From positions 62,001 to 126,000 of the forward strand of contig NZ_VTUU01000004.1 in assembly GCF_008370345.1 (NCBI RefSeq): a DNA stretch of 64,000 nucleotides, in the 5' to 3' direction. Source of the DNA: Marinobacter salinexigens. GTDB taxonomy: Bacteria; Pseudomonadota; Gammaproteobacteria; Pseudomonadales; Oleiphilaceae. A program made the position numbers and the translations under genes. The notes below the pieces were generated by a model, which saw only the letters and a list, made by a program, of their open reading frames with translations, had not been told where the DNA came from and searched no databases. Of the stretch, positions 7,813-16,000 are shown piece by piece; positions within the stretch are counted from its first letter, which is position 1; the number at the start of each line of letters is the position of its first letter.

Positions 7813-10665
7813 TTACATGGCCTCGATTTCGGCCCGCTGGTCGCTCAGGCGGGTCATGCTGCCTTGGGCGTCTCTCAGCTTCTCCTTTTCCTTCTCCACA
7901 ACCTCGGCTGGCGCTTTGGCCGTGAACTTCTCGTTGCCGAGTTTGCCTTCAAGGCGACCGATTTCCTTTTTCAGGCGATCCAGTTCCTTATCCAGACGCT
8001 TGAGTTCAGCGTCCTTGTCGATCAGTCCGGCCATCGGCACCAGAACTTCCATCTCGCCGACCAGTTGTGTGGCAGACATCGGTGCCTTATCCCCCTGGAA
8101 CCACTCCAGTTTCTCCAGTTTCGCGAGGGAAATCAGGAACTGTCGGTTTTCGTTCAGGCGGCGCTCGTCTTCGGCACTGCCGCCCTTGAGCAGGACCGGT
8201 ACCTGTTTGCCCGGGGAAATATTCATTTCACCCCGGATATTGCGGACGGCAATGATCACGCCTTTGAGCCATTCGATATCAGCGGCAACGGCTGCATCCT
8301 GCTTGCTGGCGTCTGGCTGCGGGAAGGGTTGCAGCATGATGCTGTCACCAGATTTGCCGGCCAGCGGTGCGATGCGCTGCCAGATTTCTTCCGTAATGAA
8401 CGGCATCATCGGGTGGGCCAGACGCAGCACAGCTTCCAGAACACGGACCAGGGTCCGGCGGGTTCCGCGCTTGGCTTCAGCGCTTGCACTGTCGTCGTTC
8501 AGGGCCGGTTTGGAAAGCTCCAGGTACCAGTCGCAGTATTCGTTCCAGATGAACTCGTAGAGCGCGTAGGCCGCGAGGTCAAAGCGGTACTGGTCAAGGT
8601 GGCGAATGACTTCCTGCTCGCAGTTCTGCAGTTCGCTGATGATCCAGCGGTCAGCCAGTGACAGTTCCACCGGTTCGTTGTTCGCGCCACAGTCTTCCCC
8701 TTCGGTGTTCATCAGCACATAGCGGGCCGCGTTCCACAGTTTGTTGCAGAAGTTGCGGTAGCCTTCCAGGCGCTTCATGTCCCAGTTGATATCACGACCA
8801 GTGGTGGCCATGGAGGCAAGGGTAAAGCGCAGGGCGTCGGTACCGTGGGCCGCGATGCCTTCCGGGAATTCCTTCTGGGTGCGCTTGCCGATTTTCTCTG
8901 CCAGCTTCGGCTGCATCATGTTGCCGGTGCGCTTGTCCAGTAGATCGTCCAGGCTGATGCCGTCGATCATATCCAGGGGGTCGATCACGTTGCCCTTGGA
9001 TTTGGACATCTTGTCACCGTGCTCGTCCCGGATCAGACCGGTTACGTAGACGGTATGGAACGGAACCTGCGGCGACCCATCTTCATTCTTCATGAAGTGC
9101 ATGGTCATCATGATCATCCGGGCTACCCAGAAGAATATGATGTCGAAACCGGTGACCAATACGTCGGTCGGATGGAAGTTCTTCAGGCGCTCGGTGATTT
9201 CCGGCCAGCCAAGGGTGCCGAACGTCCACAGCGCGGAGCTGAACCAGGTGTCGAGTACATCGTCGTCCTGTTTCAGTTCGAGATCGGCTGCCAGGCTGTG
9301 CTTCTGGCGAATCTCTTCCTCCGTGCGGCCAACGTAGATGTTGCCTTCTGTGTCGTACCAGGCAGGAATCCGGTGGCCCCACCAGAGTTGGCGGGAAATG
9401 CACCAGTCCTGGATATCCCGCATCCAGGAGAAGTACATGTTTTCGTATTGCTTGGGTACGAACTGGATGCGGCCATCCTCGACGGCCTCGATGGCTGGCT
9501 TGGCCAGCGTCTTGGCGTCTGCGAACCATTGATCAGTCAGCATCGGTTCGATGATCAGTCCGGAGCGGTCACCGCGGGGTACAGACAGTACATGGTCTTC
9601 AATGTTCTCTACCAGGCCCGCGGCTTCCAGGTCGGCGACGATCTGCTTGCGGGCTGCTTCGCGGGTCAGTCCTGCATAGGCGGCTGGTACAGTGCCGTCT
9701 ATGTCGCTGTTGCTGGTTCCATCGGCATTAAAGACTTCTGCCACGTCGCGGATATTCGCATCCTGGGTCATGATGTTGATCATGGGCAGGTTGTTGCGTT
9801 TGCCGACGGCGTAATCGTTGAAGTCGTGGGCTGGTGTGATTTTTACGCAGCCGGACCCTTTTTCGGGGTCGGCGTGGTGGTCGGCGACGATGGGGATAAG
9901 GCGATTCACCAAAGGCAGCAGGACGTGCTTGCCGATCAGGTGCTGATAACGTTCGTCATCCGGGTGTACGGCGACGGCGGTGTCACCGAGCATGGTTTCA
10001 GGGCGGGTAGTGGCTACAACCACGTAGTCTTTGCCATCCTGGGTTTTCTCTCCGTCTGCCAGCGGATAACGGAGGTGCCAGAAAAAGCCCTTTTCTTCCT
10101 TGTTCTCGACTTCGAGATCGGAGATGGCTGTGTGCAGTTTCGGGTCCCAGTTCACCAGCCGTTTGCCGCGGTAGACGAGGCCGTCTTCGTACAGTCGGAT
10201 GAAGACTTCCTGCACGGCTTTGTAGAAGCCGTCATCCATGGTGAAGCGTTCATTGCTCCAGTCTACCGAGTTGCCAAGGCGTCGCATCTGGCGGGTGATG
10301 GTGCCGCCGGAATGTTCTTTCCATTCCCAGATGCGTTTGATGAATTCTTCCCGACCGAGATCGTGGCGGGTTTTGTCTTCTTCTGCAGCCAGTTTGCGCT
10401 CGACGACCATCTGGGTGGCAATGCCGGCGTGGTCAGTGCCCACAGTCCACAATGCGTTGTGGCCCTGCATGCGCTTGTAGCGGGTCAGGGTATCCATGAT
10501 GGTGTGCTGGAAGGCATGGCCCATGTGCAGGCTGCCGGTCACGTTGGGTGGCGGGATGGCAATGCTGTAGGACTGGCCTTCTCCGCTTGGGCGGAAGTAC
10601 CCTTTGGATTCCCAGTTTTCGTACCACTGGCGCTCGATGTTTTCTGGCTGGTAGGTTTTTTCCAT
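7813..10665 (-). CDS. valS: Valyl-tRNA synthetase
   Basis: Class I aminoacyl-tRNA synthetase charging tRNA-Val, with post-transfer editing. It is 950 residues from the ATG at 10665, matching E. coli ValS length. The N-terminus [19 protein letters not shown] is the family start. The HIGH motif is HMGH at about residue 47 and KMSKS is at about 552-556 ([14 protein letters not shown]). The editing domain lies between, and the C-terminal tRNA-binding coiled coil is the Lys/Glu-rich stretch from about residue 885 on. An upstream in-frame start at 10728 would add 21 residues with no counterpart in the family. The ribosome binding site is weak. Upstream, between holC and valS, lies a 110-bp hairpin element at 10786-10895. 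Confidence 0.97.
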   Translation of the reverse strand: MEKTYQPENIERQWYENWESKGYFRPSGEGQSYSIAIPPPNVTGSLHMGHAFQHTIMDTLTRYKRMQGHNALWTVGTDHAGIATQMVVERKLAAEEDKTRHDLGREEFIKRIWEWKEHSGGTITRQMRRLGNSVDWSNERFTMDDGFYKAVQEVFIRLYEDGLVYRGKRLVNWDPKLHTAISDLEVENKEEKGFFWHLRYPLADGEKTQDGKDYVVVATTRPETMLGDTAVAVHPDDERYQHLIGKHVLLPLVNRLIPIVADHHADPEKGSGCVKITPAHDFNDYAVGKRNNLPMINIMTQDANIRDVAEVFNADGTSNSDIDGTVPAAYAGLTREAARKQIVADLEAAGLVENIEDHVLSVPRGDRSGLIIEPMLTDQWFADAKTLAKPAIEAVEDGRIQFVPKQYENMYFSWMRDIQDWCISRQLWWGHRIPAWYDTEGNIYVGRTEEEIRQKHSLAADLELKQDDDVLDTWFSSALWTFGTLGWPEITERLKNFHPTDVLVTGFDIIFFWVARMIMMTMHFMKNEDGSPQVPFHTVYVTGLIRDEHGDKMSKSKGNVIDPLDMIDGISLDDLLDKRTGNMMQPKLAEKIGKRTQKEFPEGIAAHGTDALRFTLASMATTGRDINWDMKRLEGYRNFCNKLWNAARYVLMNTEGEDCGANNEPVELSLADRWIISELQNCEQEVIRHLDQYRFDLAAYALYEFIWNEYCDWYLELSKPALNDDSASAEAKRGTRRTLVRVLEAVLRLAHPMMPFITEEIWQRIAPLAGKSGDSIMLQPFPQPDASKQDAAVAADIEWLKGVIIAVRNIRGEMNISPGKQVPVLLKGGSAEDERRLNENRQFLISLAKLEKLEWFQGDKAPMSATQLVGEMEVLVPMAGLIDKDAELKRLDKELDRLKKEIGRLEGKLGNEKFTAKAPAEVVEKEKEKLRDAQGSMTRLSDQRAEIEAM

Positions 10666-10785
10666 GGGTTTCTGCTGGTGACCGTTTGGTTGATTCACAA
10701 GGGGAAAATTAGAGGGCCGATTATACATGCTCGCGGAGGTTGCGGCGAACGTCTCTTCACTGGAGGCCTGTGAGATCTGGTGGCT

Positions 10786-10895
10786 TGCCGGGTTGCGACA
10801 GGCTTTCCAAAAAGCGCTACGAGCACATCCATGTGGGCTTGTCTCCGGCCATCCCTGGCCTACGACATTTTTGGAAAGCCTGTCGCAACCCGGCA
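10786..10895. repeat. 28-54-28 hairpin element, copy A
   Basis: A perfect 28-bp inverted repeat (10786-10813 and 10868-10895) encloses a 54-nt core (10814-10867). The core matches copy B (30042-30095) at 49 of 54 positions, whereas the arms differ. Inside the core are two short palindromes, CACATCCATGTG (10824-10835) and GGCCATCCCTGGCC (10847-10860). On the minus strand these become hairpins with GGA in the loop (TGGA and GGGA). The element begins 22 nt after the holC stop on the minus strand and ends 120 nt before valS. There is no T tract after either arm, so it is not a standard terminator. It carries no gene; open frames crossing it look like by-products. Confidence 0.9.
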
Positions 10896-10917
10896 GATCA
10901 GGCAGTGTGCAGTTTTC

Positions 10918-11430
10918 TTATCGCTTTCTTTGATCGTGGACCCTGGGCTCAATCCCCAAAGCCCTTAGTTGCCGGAAATGCGATCGGGCCTGGTTCAGAA
11001 CCGTTGGATCGTTCTGGGCAACCAGAGCCAGGCGGCTGAACCGGTCGGCATCTGTCGGTAATGTTGCCGAGAGAACGATGACGGTGTCCCAGTCTTCTGC
11101 AACGGGCGGGCACAACAGGATGCCGACGGGGTCGGGGCAGGTGGTGGCGGAGTCCGGAACGATGGAGTGGGGGATGAAGGAGTCCGGGTTGAAGCTCCAG
11201 AGCAAATCATCCAGTTCCTGAGCGTGTTGCATGGTGTCGCAAACGATGCACACGCGGTCTCCCTGCTGCCAGGCTTTGTCCACGAGTTTTGCGGTGTGGA
11301 GGTTGCGTGCTGCGGGGGAGTTCTGGGACAGGATGTGGAACCAGTAGCGCTGGTTCCGGCTGTTCGGTTCGGAGGTTCCGGCAGCAGGGCTGCCGGTCTC
11401 CGGGGGTGTTGCCGGGTTACTTTCCTGCAT
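10918..11430 (-). CDS. holC: DNA polymerase III chi subunit
   Basis: A 170-residue chi subunit of the clamp-loader complex, which links the polymerase III holoenzyme to SSB. The recognisable block is NLHTAKLVDKAWQQGDRVCI followed by VCDTMQHAQELDDLLWSFNPDSFIPHS. The N-terminal 25 residues are Pro/Ser-rich and extra relative to E. coli HolC (147 aa). It overlaps the pepA 3' end by 14 nt on the same strand, the usual pepA-holC-valS order in gammaproteobacteria. The hairpin element begins 22 nt after its stop. Confidence 0.9.
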   Translation of the reverse strand: MQESNPATPPETGSPAAGTSEPNSRNQRYWFHILSQNSPAARNLHTAKLVDKAWQQGDRVCIVCDTMQHAQELDDLLWSFNPDSFIPHSIVPDSATTCPDPVGILLCPPVAEDWDTVIVLSATLPTDADRFSRLALVAQNDPTVLNQARSHFRQLRALGIEPRVHDQRKR

Positions 11431-12910
11431 GGGACATCAGGTAGTTGACCAGCAGTGGTACCGGGCGTCCGGTGGCGCCTTTGGCTTTTCCTGAGTGCCA
11501 GGCTGTGCCGGCGATGTCCAGGTGGGCCCAAGGGTAATCCTTGGCGAACCGGGACAGGAAGCAGGCTGCGGTGATGGTGCCCGCCGGGCGACCACCGATG
11601 TTCTGCATGTCGGCGAAGTTGCTGTCGAGTTGGCTCTGATATTCGTCCCAGAGCGGCAGGCGCCAGGCGCGGTCACCAGTACGTTCGCCTGCGGCCAGGA
11701 GTTCGTTGGCCAGTTCGTCGTTGTTGGAGAGCAGGCCTGTTGCGTGATTGCCCAGGGCGATGATGCAGGCGCCAGTGAGGGTGGCCATGTCGACAACGGC
11801 CGCAGGGTTGAATTTCTTGACGTAGGTGAGGGCATCGCACAGTACCAGGCGGCCTTCGGCGTCGGTGTTCAGGATTTCAACGGTCAGGCCGCTGAGGGTG
11901 GTGATGATGTCCCCCGGGCGGGATGCGCCGCCGTCCGGCATATTTTCTGCGGCGGCGATCACTGCGACGACGTTGATTTTTGGTTGTGTCTCAGCGAGAA
12001 CTTTCATGGTGCCGAATACGCTGGCCGAGCCACCCATGTCGTATTTCATTTCATCCATGCCTTCGCCGGGCTTGAGGCTGATGCCGCCGGTATCGAAGGT
12101 GATGCCTTTACCGACCAGAACATAAGGCTTGTCTTTGGCTTTGCCTCCCCGATATTCCATTACGATCAGGCGTGGCGGCTGCGAACTGCCTTTGCCCACT
12201 GCCAGGATGGTATTCATGCCCATCTTTTCCATCTGCTTTTCATCAAGCACTTCGGTCTTGATGCAGTCGTATTCCTTGGCCATGCTCTTTGCTTGGTCGG
12301 CGAGCCAGACCGGATGGCAGATGTTTGGTGGGGTGTTGCCCAGGTCGCGGGTGTAGTTCATGCCCCGGCCAGTGGCGAGGCCGAGGTTGAAGGCTTCTTT
12401 CTGGGCCTTCGCTGTGCTGGTTGCCTGCACAACAACCTTGTTCAGTTTGCTGACTGCGGGCTTGTCGCTCTTGTAATCGTGGAAGGTGTAGAGGTGCTCT
12501 TCCAGAACCCTGCCAATCAGGCTCAGTTTTGCAGTTTCCGAGCTTACGGCGTCATCGCCGGTAACGGCGGTGTCGGCGAGCGCGATCAGGGCGGATTTCG
12601 AGGCGCCATCTTTGAGGGCGCCGACCAGGGCGATCAGTGACTTTCGGTAGTTCGCCGGCGTCCGGTCGGTATCGTTACCGGTACCAACAACCAGCAGGCG
12701 TGCCCACGGCTGATCGATCAGGGGTACGACACTGGTTTTCGAGTTCTTGCCGCTGATGTCTCCGGATTTTTCCATGGCTTTGATCAGCCCGCCCAGCGCT
12801 TCGTTCGCCTGGTTTGTGGACTCCGGCCATTCGCCTTTTTCGGGGAGGCCGACCACCAGGCAGTCGGATTTTGTGCTGGTGATGGCTTTACTGCTCAGGC
12901 TGAAATTCAT
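11417..12910 (-). CDS. pepA: Leucyl aminopeptidase (M17)
   Basis: A 497-residue two-metal cytosolic aminopeptidase; in E. coli PepA also binds DNA (Xer recombination, carAB control). The metal-binding and active-site signatures are present: VGKGITFDTGGISLKPGEG, YDMGGSASVFG, and the family tag NTDAEGRL near residue 350. The N-terminal about 160 residues form the smaller domain. AGGAG lies 5 nt before the ATG. The gene is divergent from lptF, as in many gammaproteobacteria, and overlaps holC downstream. Confidence 0.96.
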   Translation of the reverse strand: MNFSLSSKAITSTKSDCLVVGLPEKGEWPESTNQANEALGGLIKAMEKSGDISGKNSKTSVVPLIDQPWARLLVVGTGNDTDRTPANYRKSLIALVGALKDGASKSALIALADTAVTGDDAVSSETAKLSLIGRVLEEHLYTFHDYKSDKPAVSKLNKVVVQATSTAKAQKEAFNLGLATGRGMNYTRDLGNTPPNICHPVWLADQAKSMAKEYDCIKTEVLDEKQMEKMGMNTILAVGKGSSQPPRLIVMEYRGGKAKDKPYVLVGKGITFDTGGISLKPGEGMDEMKYDMGGSASVFGTMKVLAETQPKINVVAVIAAAENMPDGGASRPGDIITTLSGLTVEILNTDAEGRLVLCDALTYVKKFNPAAVVDMATLTGACIIALGNHATGLLSNNDELANELLAAGERTGDRAWRLPLWDEYQSQLDSNFADMQNIGGRPAGTITAACFLSRFAKDYPWAHLDIAGTAWHSGKAKGATGRPVPLLVNYLMSHAGK

Positions 12911-13147
12911 GGAAGCTCCTGTTGTCTGTTCTGGGGTCTGTTCCGGGCATTGTCCCCGATCCCGGGGCTTGCTGTTGCTCTAGTCTAGCATCGGGGCAAG
13001 CGTCAAAATTATCAAGCAGGTAACGACTACCGATTCTGCAATAGTCTGTAATTCTGCCGTACTGTCATTCGAGGGAAAGGTTACATAGAATACGCTCTGT
13101 TCCCTGTTTCCTCCACGTTGCAACGAGCAAGGCCAGAGAGACCCCTT

Positions 13148-14251
13148 TTGACGATTATTTTTCGCTACCTCATCCGTCAGGTCATGATCAGCATGATTGC
13201 CGTTTCGGGCATTCTTCTGATGGTGTTCATGAGTGGCCGTTTTCTGAAATATCTCAGCAGCGCAGCCGAAGGCAACATTTCTGCCGATGTGCTGTTCTCC
13301 ATCATGGCCTACCGCTTCCCCGGATTTTTGGAGCTGATCCTGCCGCTTGGCCTGTTTATCGGTATCCTGCTTGCCTATGGGCGGATGTATCTCGAGAGCG
13401 AGATGACCGTGCTGTTTGCCTGTGGTGTCAGCGACCGTCAGTTGCTGATAAAGACCTTGCTGGGAAGTATACCGGTGATGGTCGTGGTCGGTGCAATGAG
13501 TCTTTATGTCTCGCCCTGGGGAATGAAGCAGGTTGAGCAGATTTTCAATGAGCAGCGGCAGGCTACAGAGTTTGAAATGCTGGCTCCCGGTCGCTTTCAG
13601 GATTTCAGTTCCGGGGACCGGGTCACCTACACCGAAGCCCTGAGCGACGATAAACGCGAGCTTCAGGGAGTCTTTATTGCCGAATACGGCGCGGACGGTG
13701 AGGGTATTACTATCTTTACCTCCGAAAAGGGTTCCCAGTTGGTTGATCAGGATACCGGCAGCCGTTTTCTGATTCTTGAAAATGGGGGGCGGTTCGCTGG
13801 CGTCTCCGGGAGTCATGAATACAACGTCACAGGCTTTGAAGCCTACGGGTTGAAGATCCAGAGCGGGGAGAAAGGCACTCGCGAGCTGGAGGAAGGGATC
13901 AGTACGATGGAACTGATGGCGTCGGACGACCCTGAAGCCCGGGCGCTTCTTCACTGGCGTTTCTCACTGCCGCTGATTGTCCCTATCGTTACACTGCTGG
14001 CGGTTCGGCTGAGTCGGGTCAACCCGCGGCAAGGTCGGTTCTTCCACTTGTTGCCGGCAATGCTGGTTTACATCACCTATCTCGGTTTGTTGATTGTCGC
14101 CAGGGACGCGCTGGCTGACCAGAAGGTGCCCGAATGGGTCGGCATGCTCTGGGTGCACGGGTTATTCCTGGCCTTTGGCCTCTGGTTGCAGTTTGGTACC
14201 GCCTGGAGACAACGCCGGCGGGCACTGAAGGAGGTCCGCAGCCATGCGTAA
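13148..14251 (+). CDS. lptF: LPS export permease LptF
   Basis: One of the two inner-membrane permease subunits of the LptB2FG transporter, which extracts lipopolysaccharide and passes it to LptC. The protein starts with a cytoplasmic stub and membrane helix (IIFRYLIRQVMISMIAVSGI), followed by helices near residues 45-80 and 90-115, a periplasmic beta-jellyroll (about 120-255) and three C-terminal helices. The start is taken as TTG at 13148 with GAGAG 7 nt upstream, giving the usual start just before 'IIFRY'; a TTG at 13118 would add ten residues. It overlaps lptG by 8 nt. Confidence 0.94.
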   Translation: MTIIFRYLIRQVMISMIAVSGILLMVFMSGRFLKYLSSAAEGNISADVLFSIMAYRFPGFLELILPLGLFIGILLAYGRMYLESEMTVLFACGVSDRQLLIKTLLGSIPVMVVVGAMSLYVSPWGMKQVEQIFNEQRQATEFEMLAPGRFQDFSSGDRVTYTEALSDDKRELQGVFIAEYGADGEGITIFTSEKGSQLVDQDTGSRFLILENGGRFAGVSGSHEYNVTGFEAYGLKIQSGEKGTRELEEGISTMELMASDDPEARALLHWRFSLPLIVPIVTLLAVRLSRVNPRQGRFFHLLPAMLVYITYLGLLIVARDALADQKVPEWVGMLWVHGLFLAFGLWLQFGTAWRQRRRALKEVRSHA

Positions 14252-15305
14252 AATTGACGGTTATGTCATGCGGACCGTTGGTGGCGCCATGTTTCTGGTC
14301 ATGGTGGTGGTGCTGTCGCTGGACCTGATTTTCGCCTTTATCGGCGAGCTGGAGGACACCCGTAATGGCTACCAGACCCTTGAAGCACTCTGGTACGTGT
14401 TCCTGACGTTACCCCGGCGCATCTACGACTATCTGCCGTTGGGCGCGTTTATGGGGTGTCTGGTTGGCCTTGGATCCATGGCAAGTTCTTCCGAGCTTAC
14501 GGTTATCCGCGCAGCCGGGGTTTCGTTAAAGCGGATTGTCTGGTCGGCCATGAAGCCCGCGCTGATTGTGGTCATGCTGGGTGTGGTCATTGGTGAGTAC
14601 ATTGCGCCACCGGCCGAGCGGTTTGCCCAGAGTGATAAGGCTGTAGCATTGGGTGCTGGCCGTAATGTGGCGGCTGCCAGCGGTGTCTGGCATCGTGAAG
14701 GGGATATTTTTATCCACCTTAACGCGGTTCAGCCCAATGGTGTTTTGCACGGTGTCTCGCTGTTCCGGTTCAATGATCAGCGGGAGTTACTGTCGTCCAG
14801 CTTTGCCAGTCGCGCCATTTATCAGGGTAGTTACTGGCAACTGGAAAATGTCCGGACAACAAGGATCGGCGAACAGGGCACCGAGGTGGTTGAAACCCCG
14901 TCCCAGCGATGGGAAACCGGCCTGTCTCCCAGTGTGCTGAGCGTGCTGATCGTCAAGCCCGAAAACCTCTCCATGTCCGGCCTTTACACCTACGCCAGTT
15001 ATCTGGGTGAGCAGGATCTGGATGCCGCACCTTATTGGCTGGCGTTCTGGAAAAAGACGCTGATGCCTCTGGGCACCGCGGTCATGGTGCTGGTGGCCAT
15101 ATCGTTCATTTTCGGTCCCTTGCGGTCAGTGACCATGGGTTTCCGGGTGTTTACTGGTCTGATGGTGGGGCTTCTGTTCAAGTATATGCAGGACCTGCTG
15201 GGGCCGATGAGTCTGGTCTACGGCTTTAACCCGGTGCTGGCGGTCTTTATTCCGATTGCAGTGAACGCTGTAGTTGGCGCGATCCTGATGCGACGGGCCG
15301 GCTGA
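14244..15305 (+). CDS. lptG: LPS export permease LptG
   Basis: Second permease of the LPS exporter, 353 residues. The N-terminal KIDGYVMRTVGGAMFLVMVV is the LptG start. Membrane segments lie at about 13-35, 60-80 and 100-120, a periplasmic domain at about 125-260, and three C-terminal helices follow, including AVMVLVAISFIFGPLRS. The ATG lies inside the lptF 3' end, so translation is coupled. It is convergent with the RDD gene 15 nt away. Confidence 0.95.
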   Translation: MRKIDGYVMRTVGGAMFLVMVVVLSLDLIFAFIGELEDTRNGYQTLEALWYVFLTLPRRIYDYLPLGAFMGCLVGLGSMASSSELTVIRAAGVSLKRIVWSAMKPALIVVMLGVVIGEYIAPPAERFAQSDKAVALGAGRNVAAASGVWHREGDIFIHLNAVQPNGVLHGVSLFRFNDQRELLSSSFASRAIYQGSYWQLENVRTTRIGEQGTEVVETPSQRWETGLSPSVLSVLIVKPENLSMSGLYTYASYLGEQDLDAAPYWLAFWKKTLMPLGTAVMVLVAISFIFGPLRSVTMGFRVFTGLMVGLLFKYMQDLLGPMSLVYGFNPVLAVFIPIAVNAVVGAILMRRAG

Positions 15306-15329
15306 CCGGCCCGAAATCTGTTATTTTTT
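15295..15329 (+). terminator. Possible terminator after lptG
   Basis: GGGCCGG (15295-15301), CTGA loop holding the lptG stop, CCGGCCC (15306-15312). A T-rich stretch follows only after about ten bases (15323-15328), so it is weaker than a textbook intrinsic terminator. Confidence 0.4.
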
Positions 15330-15860
15330 CTTGGGCTCCCTGGGTACCTGAATCACAACGCTGTCGGACATTCGGTCAGTGATGGAGAGGCCGTTGATCG
15401 GCAGGAACAGGGCGATAATTGCCGGGATGGTGATCAGAAGGGTAATGGCCCCAATGTAATGGGATGCAAGAAGGGTCACGAATACCACGGCGGCAGCGGT
15501 GACATAACGGATCAGGGACTGGGTCCAGCTGACCGAAGTGCCGTCGAGGTTCTCAATACGCACCCGCCAGACCTGCATGCCGAGGGTTTGGCCGATGCGA
15601 GTCCAGAAGTAGGCAAAGAACAGGTAAAGCACCAGGAACAGTACAAAAGTTAGTCCCGGATCCCCGGAAATCTGACCGGCCTCGGCCATTTGCTCATAGC
15701 GATCCCACCCGGTCAGCGAACCTGCGATCATGGTGTAAATCCAGCTGGTTACCAATAGAACGGCGATGCTGATCAGGCCGTCATAAATAATGGCGAGGGC
15801 GCGTTTGATAAACGTCGCTGGTGGGAACAGTTCCTCGGCATTATGAAAGCGTCGGGGCAT
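15321..15860 (-). CDS. RDD family membrane protein
   Basis: A 179-residue protein with the RDD domain: 'FIKRALAIIYDGLISIAVLL' carries the Arg and Asp signature residues in the first helix. Two more helices follow, about 62-82 (FVLFLVLYLFFAYFW) and 118-150. 'TLGMQVWRVRIENLDGT' between them is typical of the family. RDD proteins are small membrane proteins of uncertain function; transport roles have been shown for a few. It ends PREPKKK. It is divergent from alaS, with AGGAG before the ATG. Confidence 0.9.
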   Translation of the reverse strand: MPRRFHNAEELFPPATFIKRALAIIYDGLISIAVLLVTSWIYTMIAGSLTGWDRYEQMAEAGQISGDPGLTFVLFLVLYLFFAYFWTRIGQTLGMQVWRVRIENLDGTSVSWTQSLIRYVTAAAVVFVTLLASHYIGAITLLITIPAIIALFLPINGLSITDRMSDSVVIQVPREPKKK

Positions 15861-16000
15861 GGGGTCTCCTGTGATGTTTCACGTTTTTCCTGTACTCGGC
15901 GTGTGCTAGAGTAGCGGATTTGCACACGCATGTAAGTAATCGACTTCAATAGCGGACCCATAGGGCTAACCGGCGGGTTCTGGAAAGGTATTAAAGGTCT

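Noticed and set aside
9019..10773. Long plus-strand open frame (584 codons) over the valS region
   Set aside because: It lies antisense to valS, which has every ValS motif; the antisense protein has no recognisable domain and arises from the codon bias of valS.
10786..10895. Hairpin element as an ordinary intrinsic terminator or an integron attC site
   Set aside because: No T tract follows either arm and the 54-nt loop is far too long for a terminator; attC sites keep conserved outer ends and vary in the middle, the opposite of what is seen.
10740..11039. Short plus-strand frames through hairpin element A, with a similar peptide (HIHV...SPAIPGL) through element B at 29971-30192
   Set aside because: The peptide similarity follows from the conserved 54-nt core; frames begin and end in unrelated flanks and have no ribosome binding site. 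The DNA/RNA structure is the better explanation.
11495..12640. Plus-strand open frame (381 codons) over pepA
   Set aside because: Antisense shadow of pepA; no ribosome binding site or family features.
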